Source of the DNA: Sva-07 sp963752815
GTDB taxonomy: Bacteria; Actinomycetota; Acidimicrobiia; Acidimicrobiales; Ilumatobacteraceae
Reading direction: 5' to 3'
Length of the DNA: 64,000 nt
NCBI GenBank assembly: GCA_963752815.1
Contig: CAVVZI010000011.1
Coordinates: 11,997 to 75,996 of the forward strand
Both the position numbers and the translations under genes were made by a program. The notes beneath the pieces are model-generated. The model saw only the letters and a program-made list of their open reading frames with translations, searched no databases and had not been told where the DNA came from. Below, one piece after another: positions 29,203-37,345 of the stretch. Positions within the stretch are counted from its first letter, which is position 1. Every line of letters starts with the position of its first letter.

Positions 29203-29631
29203 TCACGACAAGCCGACGAGCTCGTAGTCGACGCCGAGCAAGTCGTAGGTGCGCCGGGCCCGACCATCGCGGGTGAGCAGCCGGCACCGATTGGTACGGG
29301 CCGACTCTCCCACCAACGCGTCGTAGACGGCGCCGCCCACGATGCCGATCGGACCCAGCCTGGCGAAGAGTCGGCTGGTGTCGCGCTGACCCAGGCTCAA
29401 CACCTCGGGGAAGAGCGTCGCCAGCAACTCCGAGGCGGTCGGTCCATCGACACCCCGCGCCCCCGGCAGGCGCGTCAGGACCGAATACGTCTCGAACGCG
29501 GCGTGACCCGCGAGCGCCGGCCGCCGACTGGTCACCGCCGCGCGGCAGGCGGCGTGTGCGGCGTGGCTGCGGTCGAGAGCTGCGATCGCCACGCTGGTGT
29601 CGACGGCCCAACGATCAACGTTGGTCGGCAT
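29203..29631 (-). CDS. vapC: PIN-domain toxin (VapC family), second pair
   Basis: A 142-residue PIN domain. Acidic positions: Asp in WAVDTSVAIAAL, Glu in AAFETYSVL, Asp in AVYDALVGE and Asp in LLTRDGRARRTYDLLGV. It is probably an RNase like other VapCs. The start at 29631 overlaps the last 17 nt of the antitoxin gene, the standard coupled order. It ends 6 nt from the imuB stop (convergent). Confidence 0.88.
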   Translation of the reverse strand: MPTNVDRWAVDTSVAIAALDRSHAAHAACRAAVTSRRPALAGHAAFETYSVLTRLPGARGVDGPTASELLATLFPEVLSLGQRDTSRLFARLGPIGIVGGAVYDALVGESARTNRCRLLTRDGRARRTYDLLGVDYELVGLS

Positions 29632-29869
29632 CGCGCCACCGTTGGACGTCCGCGTCGGTGACCGTCACGCCGTCGATTCGTTCGAGCACCGGCAGCCCGT
29701 CGTCGGCGAGCACCACCTGACGCCGAGCCCGAACGGGAACGAGCCGCAGCCCACCATCGTCGGCCGTGATCTCGAACTCGTCCTCGGGCTCGATGCCGAG
29801 CCGATCGCGGAGATCCTTCGGCACGACCACCCGCCCCGCGCGATCGATCGATACCATCACGGTTGCCAT
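29615..29869 (-). CDS. vapB: AbrB/SpoVT-type antitoxin (VapB family)
   Basis: An 84-residue protein. Residues 4-48 form a swapped-hairpin AbrB domain (VSIDRAGRVVVPKDLRDRLG then EFEITADDGGLRLVPV), which dimerises and binds DNA. The C-terminal tail (LPVLERIDGVTVTDADVQRW) would contact the PIN toxin. ATG 29869 gives the exact AbrB start. A longer frame upstream adds a low-complexity Ser-rich segment and is not used. Unlike the Phd-type antitoxin at 271, this pair uses an AbrB fold, so the two modules are unrelated in origin. Confidence 0.87.
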   Translation of the reverse strand: MATVMVSIDRAGRVVVPKDLRDRLGIEPEDEFEITADDGGLRLVPVRARRQVVLADDGLPVLERIDGVTVTDADVQRWRDADQR

Positions 29870-29897
29870 CGTACCATTCGACCGAGATCGTCGTGAT

Positions 29898-30380
29898 TCA
29901 GCGTCGTCGGCGGCGAGTGGCGCGGTTTCCGTCGGGATCATGCCCCGGCCGGTCGAGCCGTGGAGTGGCCGAGGCGTGGGACTCGCAGAACCATGAGGCG
30001 GGCGGCACGATCTGCAGGAAACCACCGGGTGCTGGCAGCCGCTCGTAACGATTCGACCATGTCCCGAACCAATCCTGGACGAAGCGCGTCGGATGCACTT
30101 CGACGAGCTCGAGCTCACGCTCGGCCACGAGATCGAGATCGAGATGGCCCGTCTCGACGATGTCGTCGACGAGGCGATGGATCACCGCCGATTGGAGCTC
30201 CAGGCGGACCGTCGCCATCGCCAGCTCGGGATGCCCGTAGTTCTCGGTGAGTCCGACGGTGTACGACCAGGACGTCACGTCTCCTTCCACTTGAACGAGT
30301 GCCCATCCATGGACTTGGATCAGAAGATCGAGTTCGAGCATCGACTGCTCGTAGGAGTAACCGTCACATTGCAAGCACAT
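29898..30380 (-). CDS. DUF4262-domain protein
   Basis: A 160-residue protein. It starts MCLQCDGYSYEQSMLELDLL, followed by HGWALVQVEGDVTSWSYTVGLTENYGHPELAM: the Cys-x-x-Cys start, the central W-S-Y-T-x-G-L motif and the H-P-E-L motif are those of DUF4262, a widespread actinobacterial family of unknown function. The C-terminal part has VQDWFGTWSNRYERLPAPGGFLQIVPP, then an Arg-rich tail. ATG 30380 is chosen because the family begins with this Cys pair. The longer upstream frame is Arg/Pro-rich shadow sequence. Confidence 0.8.
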   Translation of the reverse strand: MCLQCDGYSYEQSMLELDLLIQVHGWALVQVEGDVTSWSYTVGLTENYGHPELAMATVRLELQSAVIHRLVDDIVETGHLDLDLVAERELELVEVHPTRFVQDWFGTWSNRYERLPAPGGFLQIVPPASWFCESHASATPRLDRPGHDPDGNRATRRRRR

Positions 30381-30433
30381 ACCGCGAGCATCGTCGCGGG
30401 GTGTGACAGCCGGGCTCGATGGCCCGCGTTCGT

Positions 30434-31201
30434 TCAGATGGCGACGGCGAGACCGAGCACCGGCGAGATCTCGAGGGCATCGGAGATGTCGTTCGAGAGC
30501 CGGAAACCGACACCGCGAACGGTGTGGATCACCTTGACGTGCGGGGCGGCCCTGTCGAGCTTGCGGCGCAGGTTCGAGAGGTGGACATCGACGACATGGT
30601 TGTCGCCGACCCAACGTGGGCCCCACACGGCATCGAGGAGATCCTCGCGGGTGCACACCTCGGAGGGGCGACGGCACAGTTGGGCCAGCAGCGAGAACTC
30701 GATACGGGTGGTGCAGATCTCGATGTCGTCGACGCGGACCTCGCGTCGACCGAGGTCGATCACGAGCGGGCCGAACGCGAGCGTCGTGGCCGCTGGGATG
30801 TCGCCCCGGTGCCGCATCTGCCGGGGACGGCGCAGCAGGGCGTGGCAGCGGGCGGTGAGTTCATCGGGGGAGAGGGGGACCGAGACCGCATCGTCGGCGC
30901 CGGCGAGCAGCACGCTGGCCCGGGTGCGGGTGGCGCCTTCGTCGGTGATGCAGACGAGGTACTGCTCGCTCGATTCGCGAAGCGCCTCGTAGAGCGGACG
31001 ACCGTCGGGCGACAGCAGGCGGGCACCGACCACCAGGACATCAGGGGAGAACGACTCGGCGAGCAGCATGGCCGCCTCGCCGTCGGTCGGGGCGCTGACG
31101 CAGAAGCCGCCGGCACGGAGCGCCGCCACGGTGATGCGACGCAGATCCGGGTCGTCGACCGCGACCAGGATGCGAGGTGCGGGGTTGGAGATGAGTTCCA
31201 T
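30434..31201 (-). CDS. OmpR/PhoB-type response regulator with degenerate receiver
   Basis: A 255-residue protein with a receiver domain (about 10-125) and an OmpR-type winged helix (about 140-240: RREVRVDDIEICTTRIEFSLLAQL, CTREDLLDAVWGPRW, VDVHLSNLRRKLDR, TVRGVGFRL). In the receiver the acidic pair is kept (AVDDPD), but the phospho-acceptor Asp position is Gly59 (PDVLVVGARL), and the conserved Lys before Pro is Val108 (AVSVPL). It therefore cannot be phosphorylated in the usual way and no histidine kinase gene is adjacent. It probably works as a constitutive or ligand/redox-gated regulator. An imperfect palindrome lies in the divergent gap to the NUDIX gene. Confidence 0.88.
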   Translation of the reverse strand: MELISNPAPRILVAVDDPDLRRITVAALRAGGFCVSAPTDGEAAMLLAESFSPDVLVVGARLLSPDGRPLYEALRESSEQYLVCITDEGATRTRASVLLAGADDAVSVPLSPDELTARCHALLRRPRQMRHRGDIPAATTLAFGPLVIDLGRREVRVDDIEICTTRIEFSLLAQLCRRPSEVCTREDLLDAVWGPRWVGDNHVVDVHLSNLRRKLDRAAPHVKVIHTVRGVGFRLSNDISDALEISPVLGLAVAI

Positions 31202-31295
31202 GATGTGCCGTCCGCCAACAGGAGAGGAGAGAGAAGTGTTCGATGTCCGGATGGGGTATCGGTCCGTTCGTCCGTGAACTCAAGGGGAAATTGCA

Positions 31296-31321
31296 TGGAA
31301 ATCACAGCGCTGTCATTTCCA
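31296..31321. promoter_or_regulatory. Operator-like palindrome between the regulator and NUDIX genes
   Basis: TGGAAATCACAGC is followed directly by its near-complement GCTGTCATTTCCA, giving 26 bp with one symmetric pair of mismatches. It sits 23 bp before the NUDIX GTG in the 142-bp divergent gap. It could be the binding site of the neighbouring OmpR-type regulator. Confidence 0.45.
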
Positions 31322-31343
31322 TCGCACCTGCTACACCGATCGC

Positions 31344-31994
31344 GTGACCGAAACCGCCGTGCCACCCGACCGACTGCGCAGCATCGTGCGGGCCGCCGTG
31401 GCGGCGCGGGTGCCGGTGGACGACCGCGAGGCGGCGTCGATCGACGCCTTCCTGGTCGCCTTCGACGCACTCGACGATCCGTTCTCCCGGGAGCACGACC
31501 CGGTCCACGTGACGGGGTCGGGCTTCGTGGTCGGGCCGCGCGGGATCGTGCTGTTGAAGCACAAGCGGCTCGGGTTCTGGATGCAGCCGGGAGGGCACAT
31601 CGATCCGGGCGAGACGCCGTGGGAGGCGGCCCGGCGTGAGTGCGTCGAGGAGACCGGCCTCGACGTGCGGTTCCTCGGGCCCTTCGATGCAGCTGGTGTT
31701 CCTGAGCTGGTTCATGTCGACGTGCATGCCGGCGGACGCGGTCACACCCATCTCGACCTGCGCTATCTGTTCGACGGCGGCGCTGCCGAGGGTGGCTCCG
31801 CCGATCCGGCTCCCCCCGATGGCGAGAGCCAGGAGATCGGCTGGTTCGACTGGCCCGCGGCCATCGCCATCGCCGACGACGGCCTCCGCGGCGCCCTCAC
31901 CTCGCTCCGCGCCCGCGACTCGCCACCTGACCTCACTCGGAAAGTGCCGGATCGCGCCTGGCGCTCGATTCGCGGCAGATTTTCGGCGGCGTGA
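31344..31994 (+). CDS. NUDIX hydrolase
   Basis: A 216-residue protein. The NUDIX box is complete: G-x5-E-x7-REUxEExGU seen as GHIDPGETPWEAARRECVEE followed by TGL, around residues 90-112. The strand before it (GIVLLKHKRLGFWMQPGG) and an Asp/Glu-rich outer loop are present. NUDIX enzymes hydrolyse nucleoside-diphosphate-linked compounds with Mg. The exact substrate is unknown. GTG 31344 is used. The stop lies 25 bp before the LexA box of dnaE2, so read-through into dnaE2 is possible, but dnaE2 has its own promoter. Confidence 0.85.
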   Translation: MTETAVPPDRLRSIVRAAVAARVPVDDREAASIDAFLVAFDALDDPFSREHDPVHVTGSGFVVGPRGIVLLKHKRLGFWMQPGGHIDPGETPWEAARRECVEETGLDVRFLGPFDAAGVPELVHVDVHAGGRGHTHLDLRYLFDGGAAEGGSADPAPPDGESQEIGWFDWPAAIAIADDGLRGALTSLRARDSPPDLTRKVPDRAWRSIRGRFSAA

Positions 31995-32019
31995 CGGGTG
32001 GCAGGCGGGTTGCGATTGA

Positions 32020-32033
32020 CGAACGTGTGTTCG
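32020..32033 (+). promoter_or_regulatory. LexA box (SOS operator) of dnaE2
   Basis: CGAACGTGTGTTCG has half sites CGAAC and GTTCG with a 4-nt spacer, one base short of the full imuA box at the left edge. A GATACT -10-like hexamer (32033-32038) overlaps its end and lies 6 nt before GTG 32045. Confidence 0.85.
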
Positions 32034-32044
32034 ATACTGGGTGA

Positions 32045-35000
32045 GTGGGGTTCAACAACCCATCCTGGACATGGAACGAACTCGAAGCGGCGCTGTCCGA
32101 CCGGACGGGACGCGACGGGCGCGCCCCGGGGAGCCCGTCGTGGAACTCGGGTGGTGACGGGCCGGCGTGGAGCCGGAAACGGCAACCGTTCCGGGCGCCG
32201 GCCGATCTCGCTCCGACCACCGCACGAGTGGTGGTGCCGTATGCCGAGTTGCACTGCCACTCCAACTTCTCGTTCCTCGACGGGGCGTCGCATCCCGAGG
32301 AGTTGGCCACCGAGGCGGCACGACTCGGCCTCGAGGCGTTGGCGATCACCGACCACAACGGCTTCTACGGCGTGGTCCGTTTCGCCGAGGCGGCCAAGGC
32401 GGTCGGCCTCCCCACGGTGTTCGGCACCGAGATCAACGTGTCGGACGGTCGACCTTCGTCGATCCGCTCGGAGGCGGACACGGTCGCCCAGGTCAGCACC
32501 GGGCTGGTGCCCGACTCGCACGCCCCCGATCCGCACGGCACGCACCTGCTGGTGATCGCCGACGGGCCCGACGGCTACGCCCGATTGTCGCGGGCGCTCA
32601 GCGTCGGTCACCTCGCCGGGGAGAAGGGTGCGCCGCAGTTCGCCTTCGACGACCTCGCCACGGCCCTCGCCGGCCACACCTGGGTGCTCACCGGCTGCCG
32701 CAAGGGTGCGGTCCCGGCCGCCCTCGTCGCCGACGGTCCCGCGGCCGCCCGCCGCGAGCTGCAGCGTCTCGTCGAGGCGTTCGGGCGCGACCGGGTGCTC
32801 GTCGAGCTCTGGGATCACGGCGACCCGCTCGACTCGGCCCGCAACGACGCGCTCGCCGAGATCGCCCATCGCGAGGGGGTGGAATGTGTGGCGACGAACA
32901 ACGTCCACTACGCCACACCCGCGCAACGGCAACTGGCCACCGCGTTGGCCGCCGTTCGGGCCCGGCGCAGCCTCGACGAGATCGATCCGTGGCTCCCGGC
33001 GGCATCGGGTGCCCACCTCCGTTCGGGGGCCGAACAGCTCCGCCGGTTCCGCCGCTACCCCGGTGTGATCGAACGGGCCGCCGAGATCGGGCGGGCCGCC
33101 GCGTTCGACCTCGCCCTCGTGGCGCCGAACCTGCCGCCGTTCCCGTGCCCTCCGGGGCCCGATCAGCGAGTGATGACGGAGATGCAGTACCTCCGTCATG
33201 TCGTCGAGGAGGGAGGCCGCCAGCGTTACGGCGAACGACCGCTGCACACCGAGGACTTGTCGTTGCGGGCCCGGGCATGGAAGACGATCGACCACGAACT
33301 GGCGCTCATCGAACAGCTCGACTTCGCCGGGTACTTCCTGATCGTGTGGGACATCGTCGAGTTCTGCCGCCGCGAGAACATCTTCTGCCAGGGCCGGGGG
33401 AGTGCGGCCAACTCGGCGGTCTGTTACGCCATCGGGATCACCGCCGCCGATGCCGTGTCGCTCGGGCTGCTGTTCGAACGGTTCCTGTCGCCCGAGCGTG
33501 ACGGCCCGCCGGACATCGACGTCGACATCGAGAGCGACCGTCGGGAGGAGGTGATCCAGTACGTGTACGAACGGTACGGCCGCCACCACACCGCCCAGGT
33601 CGCCAACGTCATCACCTACCGCTCGCGCTCGGCGATCCGTGACATGGCCAAGGCGCTCGGCTACCAGCCGGGCCAGCAGGACGCCTGGTCGAAGGAGGTC
33701 GACGCCTGGGGCAGCGTCGCCACCACCGCCGGGCAGGCCGACGTGACGATCCCGCAGCAGGTGCTCGACCTCGCGGCGCAGGTGGAGGACGCCCCACGTC
33801 ACCTCGGCATCCACTCCGGGGGCATGGTGATCTGCGACCGCCCGGTGATCGAGGTGTGCCCGGTCGAGTGGGCGCGGATGGACAAGCGCTCGGTGCTGCA
33901 GTGGGACAAGGACGACTGTGCCCGCACCGGCCTCGTGAAGTTCGACCTGCTCGGCCTCGGGATGCTGTCGGCGCTCCATTACGCCGTCGACTTCATCCGT
34001 GACCACCGCGGCTACGAGATCGACCTCGCCACCATCCCGCAGGACGACGACGTGTACGGGATGCTCTGCCGGGCCGACACGGTCGGGGTGTTCCAGATCG
34101 AGTCGCGCGCCCAGATGGCCACGCTGCCGCGGCTGAAGCCACGCCGGTTCTACGACCTCGTGGTCGAGGTGGCGCTGATCCGTCCCGGCCCGATCCAGGG
34201 CGGTTCGGTGCACCCGTACATCCGCCGCCGCAACGGCCTCGAACCGATCACCTATCTCCACCCGCTGCTCGAGAACTCGCTCGGCAAGACCCTCGGCGTG
34301 CCGCTGTTCCAGGAACAGCTGATGCAGATGGCGATCGACGTCGCCGGGTTCACACCGGCCGAGTCCGACGAGCTGCGCCAGGCGATGGGCTCGAAGCGAT
34401 CGGCGGCACGGATGGAACAGCTCCGGGAGCGGCTGTACGCCGGGATGGCCGAGCGGGGGATCACCGGCGACATCGCCGACGAACTGTTCATGAAGATGAA
34501 GGCGTTCGCCAACTACGGCTTCCCCGAGTCGCACTCGGTGAGCTTCGCCTACCTCGTCTACGCGTCGTCGTGGATCAAGTTCCACGAACCCGCGGCGTTC
34601 TGTGCGGCGTTGCTCAACGCCCAGCCGATGGGGTTCTGGTCGCCGCACACGCTCGTGCGCGATGCCCGCCGCCACGGGGTGGTCGTGCGCACCCCCGACC
34701 TCAACGCCTCGCTCGCCGGTGCCACCCTCGAACCGTGCGACGAACCTGGCCCCCTCCGGGGTCAGACCCCGAAGGGGGCCAGGTCGGGTGAGGTGGCGGT
34801 GCGGTTGGGGATCGGGTCGGTGCGGGGGGTCGGCGCCGACCTGGCCGACGAGATCGAGGCGGTGCGCAAGGCCGACGGACTGTTCGCCGACACCGAGGAC
34901 CTCGTGCGCCGCGTGCCGTCGCTCACGCTGCCGCAACTCGAGGCGATGGCCACCGCCGGGCTGTTCGGCGAGTGCTTCGGCCTCGATCGGCGCATGGCGC

Positions 35001-35530
35001 TGTGGACGGTCGGGGCCACCGCGCAGTCACGACCGGGCCGACTGCCGGGCGTGGTCACCGGTGCCGAAGCACCACGGCTCCCCGGCATGTCGCCGGTGGA
35101 GGAGGCGGTCGCCGACCTCTGGGCCACCGGCGTGTCGCCCGACGGTCATCCCACGGCGTTCATGCGCGACGAACTGGCGGCGATGGGCGTGTCCACCTCG
35201 ATCCAGCTGCACACGGCAAGTGCGGGTTCGCCTGAGCCCGGCACGCCACAACCCGGCGACATGGTGTTCGTGGCGGGGGTCGTCACCCATCGTCAGCGGC
35301 CGATGACGGCGCAGGGTGTGACGTTCCTCAACCTCGAAGACGAGACCGGGCTGATCAACGTCGTGGTGTCGAAGGGATGCTGGGCCCGCTTCCGCAAGGT
35401 GGCGCGAGAGGCGCAGGCGATGCTGATCCGTGGCCGCCTCGAACGCAGCGAAGGTGTGGTCAACGTGGTCGCCGAGCACCTGGCACCGCTGCCGATGCCG
35501 GTGAAGACCGTCAGCCGCGATTTCCATTGA
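32045..35530 (+). CDS. dnaE2: Error-prone DNA polymerase DnaE2
   Basis: A 1161-residue C-family polymerase for SOS mutagenesis. Seen: an N-terminal MGFNNPSWTWNELEAAL segment typical of DnaE2; PHP domain (YAELHCHSNFSFLDGASHPEEL; ITDHNGFYG); palm with catalytic acids in GPPDIDVDIESDRREEV; FQIESRAQMATLPRLKPRRFYDLVVEVALI; VPLFQEQLMQMAIDVAGF; FPESHSVSFAYLVYASSW; and a C-terminal OB fold (FVAGVVTHRQRP). A near-perfect palindrome at 34745-34783 is read in frame as PGPLRGQTPKGAR between the fingers and the helix-hairpin-helix part (IGSVRGVGADLADEI). The LexA box places it with imuA-imuB. Confidence 0.95.
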   Translation: MGFNNPSWTWNELEAALSDRTGRDGRAPGSPSWNSGGDGPAWSRKRQPFRAPADLAPTTARVVVPYAELHCHSNFSFLDGASHPEELATEAARLGLEALAITDHNGFYGVVRFAEAAKAVGLPTVFGTEINVSDGRPSSIRSEADTVAQVSTGLVPDSHAPDPHGTHLLVIADGPDGYARLSRALSVGHLAGEKGAPQFAFDDLATALAGHTWVLTGCRKGAVPAALVADGPAAARRELQRLVEAFGRDRVLVELWDHGDPLDSARNDALAEIAHREGVECVATNNVHYATPAQRQLATALAAVRARRSLDEIDPWLPAASGAHLRSGAEQLRRFRRYPGVIERAAEIGRAAAFDLALVAPNLPPFPCPPGPDQRVMTEMQYLRHVVEEGGRQRYGERPLHTEDLSLRARAWKTIDHELALIEQLDFAGYFLIVWDIVEFCRRENIFCQGRGSAANSAVCYAIGITAADAVSLGLLFERFLSPERDGPPDIDVDIESDRREEVIQYVYERYGRHHTAQVANVITYRSRSAIRDMAKALGYQPGQQDAWSKEVDAWGSVATTAGQADVTIPQQVLDLAAQVEDAPRHLGIHSGGMVICDRPVIEVCPVEWARMDKRSVLQWDKDDCARTGLVKFDLLGLGMLSALHYAVDFIRDHRGYEIDLATIPQDDDVYGMLCRADTVGVFQIESRAQMATLPRLKPRRFYDLVVEVALIRPGPIQGGSVHPYIRRRNGLEPITYLHPLLENSLGKTLGVPLFQEQLMQMAIDVAGFTPAESDELRQAMGSKRSAARMEQLRERLYAGMAERGITGDIADELFMKMKAFANYGFPESHSVSFAYLVYASSWIKFHEPAAFCAALLNAQPMGFWSPHTLVRDARRHGVVVRTPDLNASLAGATLEPCDEPGPLRGQTPKGARSGEVAVRLGIGSVRGVGADLADEIEAVRKADGLFADTEDLVRRVPSLTLPQLEAMATAGLFGECFGLDRRMALWTVGATAQSRPGRLPGVVTGAEAPRLPGMSPVEEAVADLWATGVSPDGHPTAFMRDELAAMGVSTSIQLHTASAGSPEPGTPQPGDMVFVAGVVTHRQRPMTAQGVTFLNLEDETGLINVVVSKGCWARFRKVAREAQAMLIRGRLERSEGVVNVVAEHLAPLPMPVKTVSRDFH
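34745..34783. repeat. Palindrome inside dnaE2 (family P4)
   Basis: 19-bp arms (34745-34763 with 34765-34783) with one mismatch and a single central A. The core is GGCCCCCTCCGGGGTC. The insert keeps the dnaE2 frame and falls in a linker between conserved domains. Confidence 0.75.
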
Positions 35531-35562
35531 CGGCAGGGTGGCGGTTTCGTCCGATTTTCCGG

Positions 35563-36408
35563 ATGACGGGCGAGTCTGGGATCGTCTCGGTCGTGCTCCC
35601 CACGTTCGACCTCCTCGACCTGCAACCGACCGAGGACGATCTGCGCTACCGCTTCGTGGTGCAACCCGTCCTGTGCACACCGTTCGGGTTTCTCTACGGC
35701 GGCGGCGGCATCGCTGCGTCGGCCGAGGCAGCCGAACGGGCGACCGGGCGTCCGCTGCAGTGGATCACGACGCAGTTCATCGGTTCCCCACCGCCCAACT
35801 CGATCGTCGACCTGGAGGTGACCATGCCGGCGCACGGCCGGGCCACCACGCAATCGCAGGTGGTCGGCACGGTGGACGGCGAGCCGATGTTCGCTTCCCT
35901 GTGTGCGCACACGTTGCGTCCGAGCGGTGACGGCGCGCAGTTCGTCGTCATGCCGACGGCACCACCGCCCGAGGAATGTCCGGAGATGAGCGAACCGTTC
36001 GCGCTCGATCTGTCGGGATCGTTCTTCGACACCCTGGATCGCCGGCTTGCGATCGGCGTGGTCGGACCGGACGCGATCGGCAACCCGCAGGCCGGCACGA
36101 TCGCGATGTGGTGCCGCATCCGCGACCACGTGATCGGCAATCCGGCGTCGCAGGCGTACGTCGCCGACATCATCCCGCTCGCCATCGGCGCCGCGCTCGG
36201 CGCGATCCCCGGTGCGACGAGCATCGACAACACGCTGCGCGTGATCGACCCGGAGCCGACCGACTGGGCGCTCCTCGAACTCATCCCCGAGGGCTTCCAC
36301 CGTTCGATCGGCCACGGCTCGCTGCGGATGTGGAGCCAGGACGGCCGGCTGATGGCCACCGCCCAGCAGACCTGCATCGTGCGCACCAGTCATCACGACC
36401 GCCGCTGA
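35563..36408 (+). CDS. Double-hotdog acyl-CoA thioesterase-like protein
   Basis: A 281-residue protein with two hotdog-like halves. N-terminal half: TPFGFLYGGGGIAASAEAAERATGRPLQWITTQFIG, where the glycine-rich turn followed by a long helix is the hotdog core, then TTQSQVVGTVDGEPMFASL. C-terminal half: PASQAYVADIIPLAIGAALG, then SIDNTLRVIDPEPTDWALLE. This is the TesB/thioesterase-like family layout, hydrolysing acyl-CoAs. ATG 35563 is 32 nt after the dnaE2 stop. Functional linkage to dnaE2 is unlikely. The longer frame opening at 35377 overlaps dnaE2 and is not used. Confidence 0.75.
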   Translation: MTGESGIVSVVLPTFDLLDLQPTEDDLRYRFVVQPVLCTPFGFLYGGGGIAASAEAAERATGRPLQWITTQFIGSPPPNSIVDLEVTMPAHGRATTQSQVVGTVDGEPMFASLCAHTLRPSGDGAQFVVMPTAPPPEECPEMSEPFALDLSGSFFDTLDRRLAIGVVGPDAIGNPQAGTIAMWCRIRDHVIGNPASQAYVADIIPLAIGAALGAIPGATSIDNTLRVIDPEPTDWALLELIPEGFHRSIGHGSLRMWSQDGRLMATAQQTCIVRTSHHDRR

Positions 36409-36421
36409 CCCCGACCGAAAA

Positions 36422-36458
36422 TGGAGCAGATGTCGCGCTCAGCGCGACATCTGCTCCA
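36422..36458. repeat. Palindrome family P1, copy 2
   Basis: 18-bp perfect arms (36422-36439 with 36441-36458) around C36440, identical to the core of the copies at 20278 and 58249. The outer bases differ slightly on both sides, so this copy has decayed at its ends. It lies between the convergent thioesterase and NUDIX genes. Confidence 0.85.
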
Positions 36459-36492
36459 AATTTCCGTGGGGATGACAGCCGGTCACCCGGCC

Positions 36493-36990
36493 TCAGATGC
36501 CGGAGGAGAACGGCGACTCCGGGATGCCGTCGCGCTCGAGCAACCGCAGCAGCTCGGCCAACCGGCGTGGTGCGAACACGATCGTCGCTGCCGGATCGGC
36601 GCTGACGGCCTCGATCTCGTCGACCGTCCACCAGCGGATCTCGTGCAGCCGTTCGGCGCGCAACTGGTCCCAGCTGAGCGCCGGTTGCGGCTCGAACCGC
36701 TCGGTCGGCACGACGTGGACGACGTCGCGCTGGCCGTCCCACCTGCCGTCCTCGAACGGGATCACGTGCTCGCGGGTCCACACGTGGGCGCCGATCGCCA
36801 CGTCGTGCAGACCGACCTCTTCGATCAACTCCCGCCGCAGCGCCGTGAGGTGGTCCTCGCCCGGCTCGAGGCCACCGCCCGGCAGTGCCCACACCGTGGC
36901 CGTCGCGAACTCGAACCGCACGAGCAGGACGGACTGGTCGGGCGTGACGAGCAGGGCGCGGACCGCTTGCCGGATGCGCAGTTCGGTCAT
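36493..36990 (-). CDS. NUDIX hydrolase
   Basis: A 165-residue single-domain NUDIX protein. The box is GGGLEPGEDHLTALRRELIE followed by EVGL (about residues 38-61). It is preceded by VRALLVTPDQSVLLVRFEF and followed by VWTREHVIPFEDGRWDGQRD. Mg-dependent pyrophosphohydrolase. Substrate unknown, possibly a nucleotide or a nucleotide sugar. Start at 36990 (MTELRIRQAVRALL). It is unrelated in sequence to the other NUDIX gene at 31344 apart from the box. Confidence 0.85.
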   Translation of the reverse strand: MTELRIRQAVRALLVTPDQSVLLVRFEFATATVWALPGGGLEPGEDHLTALRRELIEEVGLHDVAIGAHVWTREHVIPFEDGRWDGQRDVVHVVPTERFEPQPALSWDQLRAERLHEIRWWTVDEIEAVSADPAATIVFAPRRLAELLRLLERDGIPESPFSSGI

Positions 36991-37023
36991 GTGACGTCGG
37001 CGACGTGGTCGATGACGACCGGG

Positions 37024-37317
37024 TCAGTCCTCGGGGGTGTCGCGCAGGCCGTCGTTGAAGGCCTTGTACATCTCGTAGATGCCCTTGCACTTCTCGCACA
37101 CCGGGAGCTGCTTCGGGTCGCGCGACGGCACCCAGACGAACCCGCACAGGGCCTCGACCGGCGTGCCCATCACCCGCGCCTCCAACACGACCGCCGCGGC
37201 GTTCTCACCGCGCTTGGTCTTGACGATGTGGGCCGCGACCGGTTCGCCGGTCTCGGTCACCACATCAGGATCGACGTCGACCTGTGCAGGCATCGTGACG
37301 AGATCTGTCATGCCCAT
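37024..37317 (-). CDS. DUF3039-family protein
   Basis: A 97-residue protein matching DUF3039, a small, highly conserved actinobacterial family. Seen: AHIVKTKRGENAAAVVLEARVMGTPVEALCGFVWVPSRDPKQLPVCEKCKGIYEMY. The Cys of ALCG and the C-x-x-C of PVCEKCKG could bind zinc. Function unknown. Start is ATG 37317 (MGMTD) or ATG 37311. A TAGCGT box lies 11 nt upstream of the former. Confidence 0.85.
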   Translation of the reverse strand: MGMTDLVTMPAQVDVDPDVVTETGEPVAAHIVKTKRGENAAAVVLEARVMGTPVEALCGFVWVPSRDPKQLPVCEKCKGIYEMYKAFNDGLRDTPED

Positions 37318-37328
37318 CAGTGAACCAC

Positions 37329-37338
37329 ACGCTACGCT
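37329..37338. promoter_or_regulatory. Overlapping divergent -10 hexamers
   Basis: TACGCT on the plus strand (37333-37338) and TAGCGT on the minus strand (37334-37329) share two base pairs. They would serve a small plus-strand ORF (GTG 37346) and the DUF3039 gene. Confidence 0.3.
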
Positions 37339-37345
37339 GTCGTTC

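Noticed and set aside
31763..34936. A 1057-residue open frame antisense to dnaE2
   Set aside because: It mirrors the codon pattern of dnaE2 at high GC, shows no family motif, and dnaE2 itself is unmistakable. Long antisense frames like this recur opposite many genes here.
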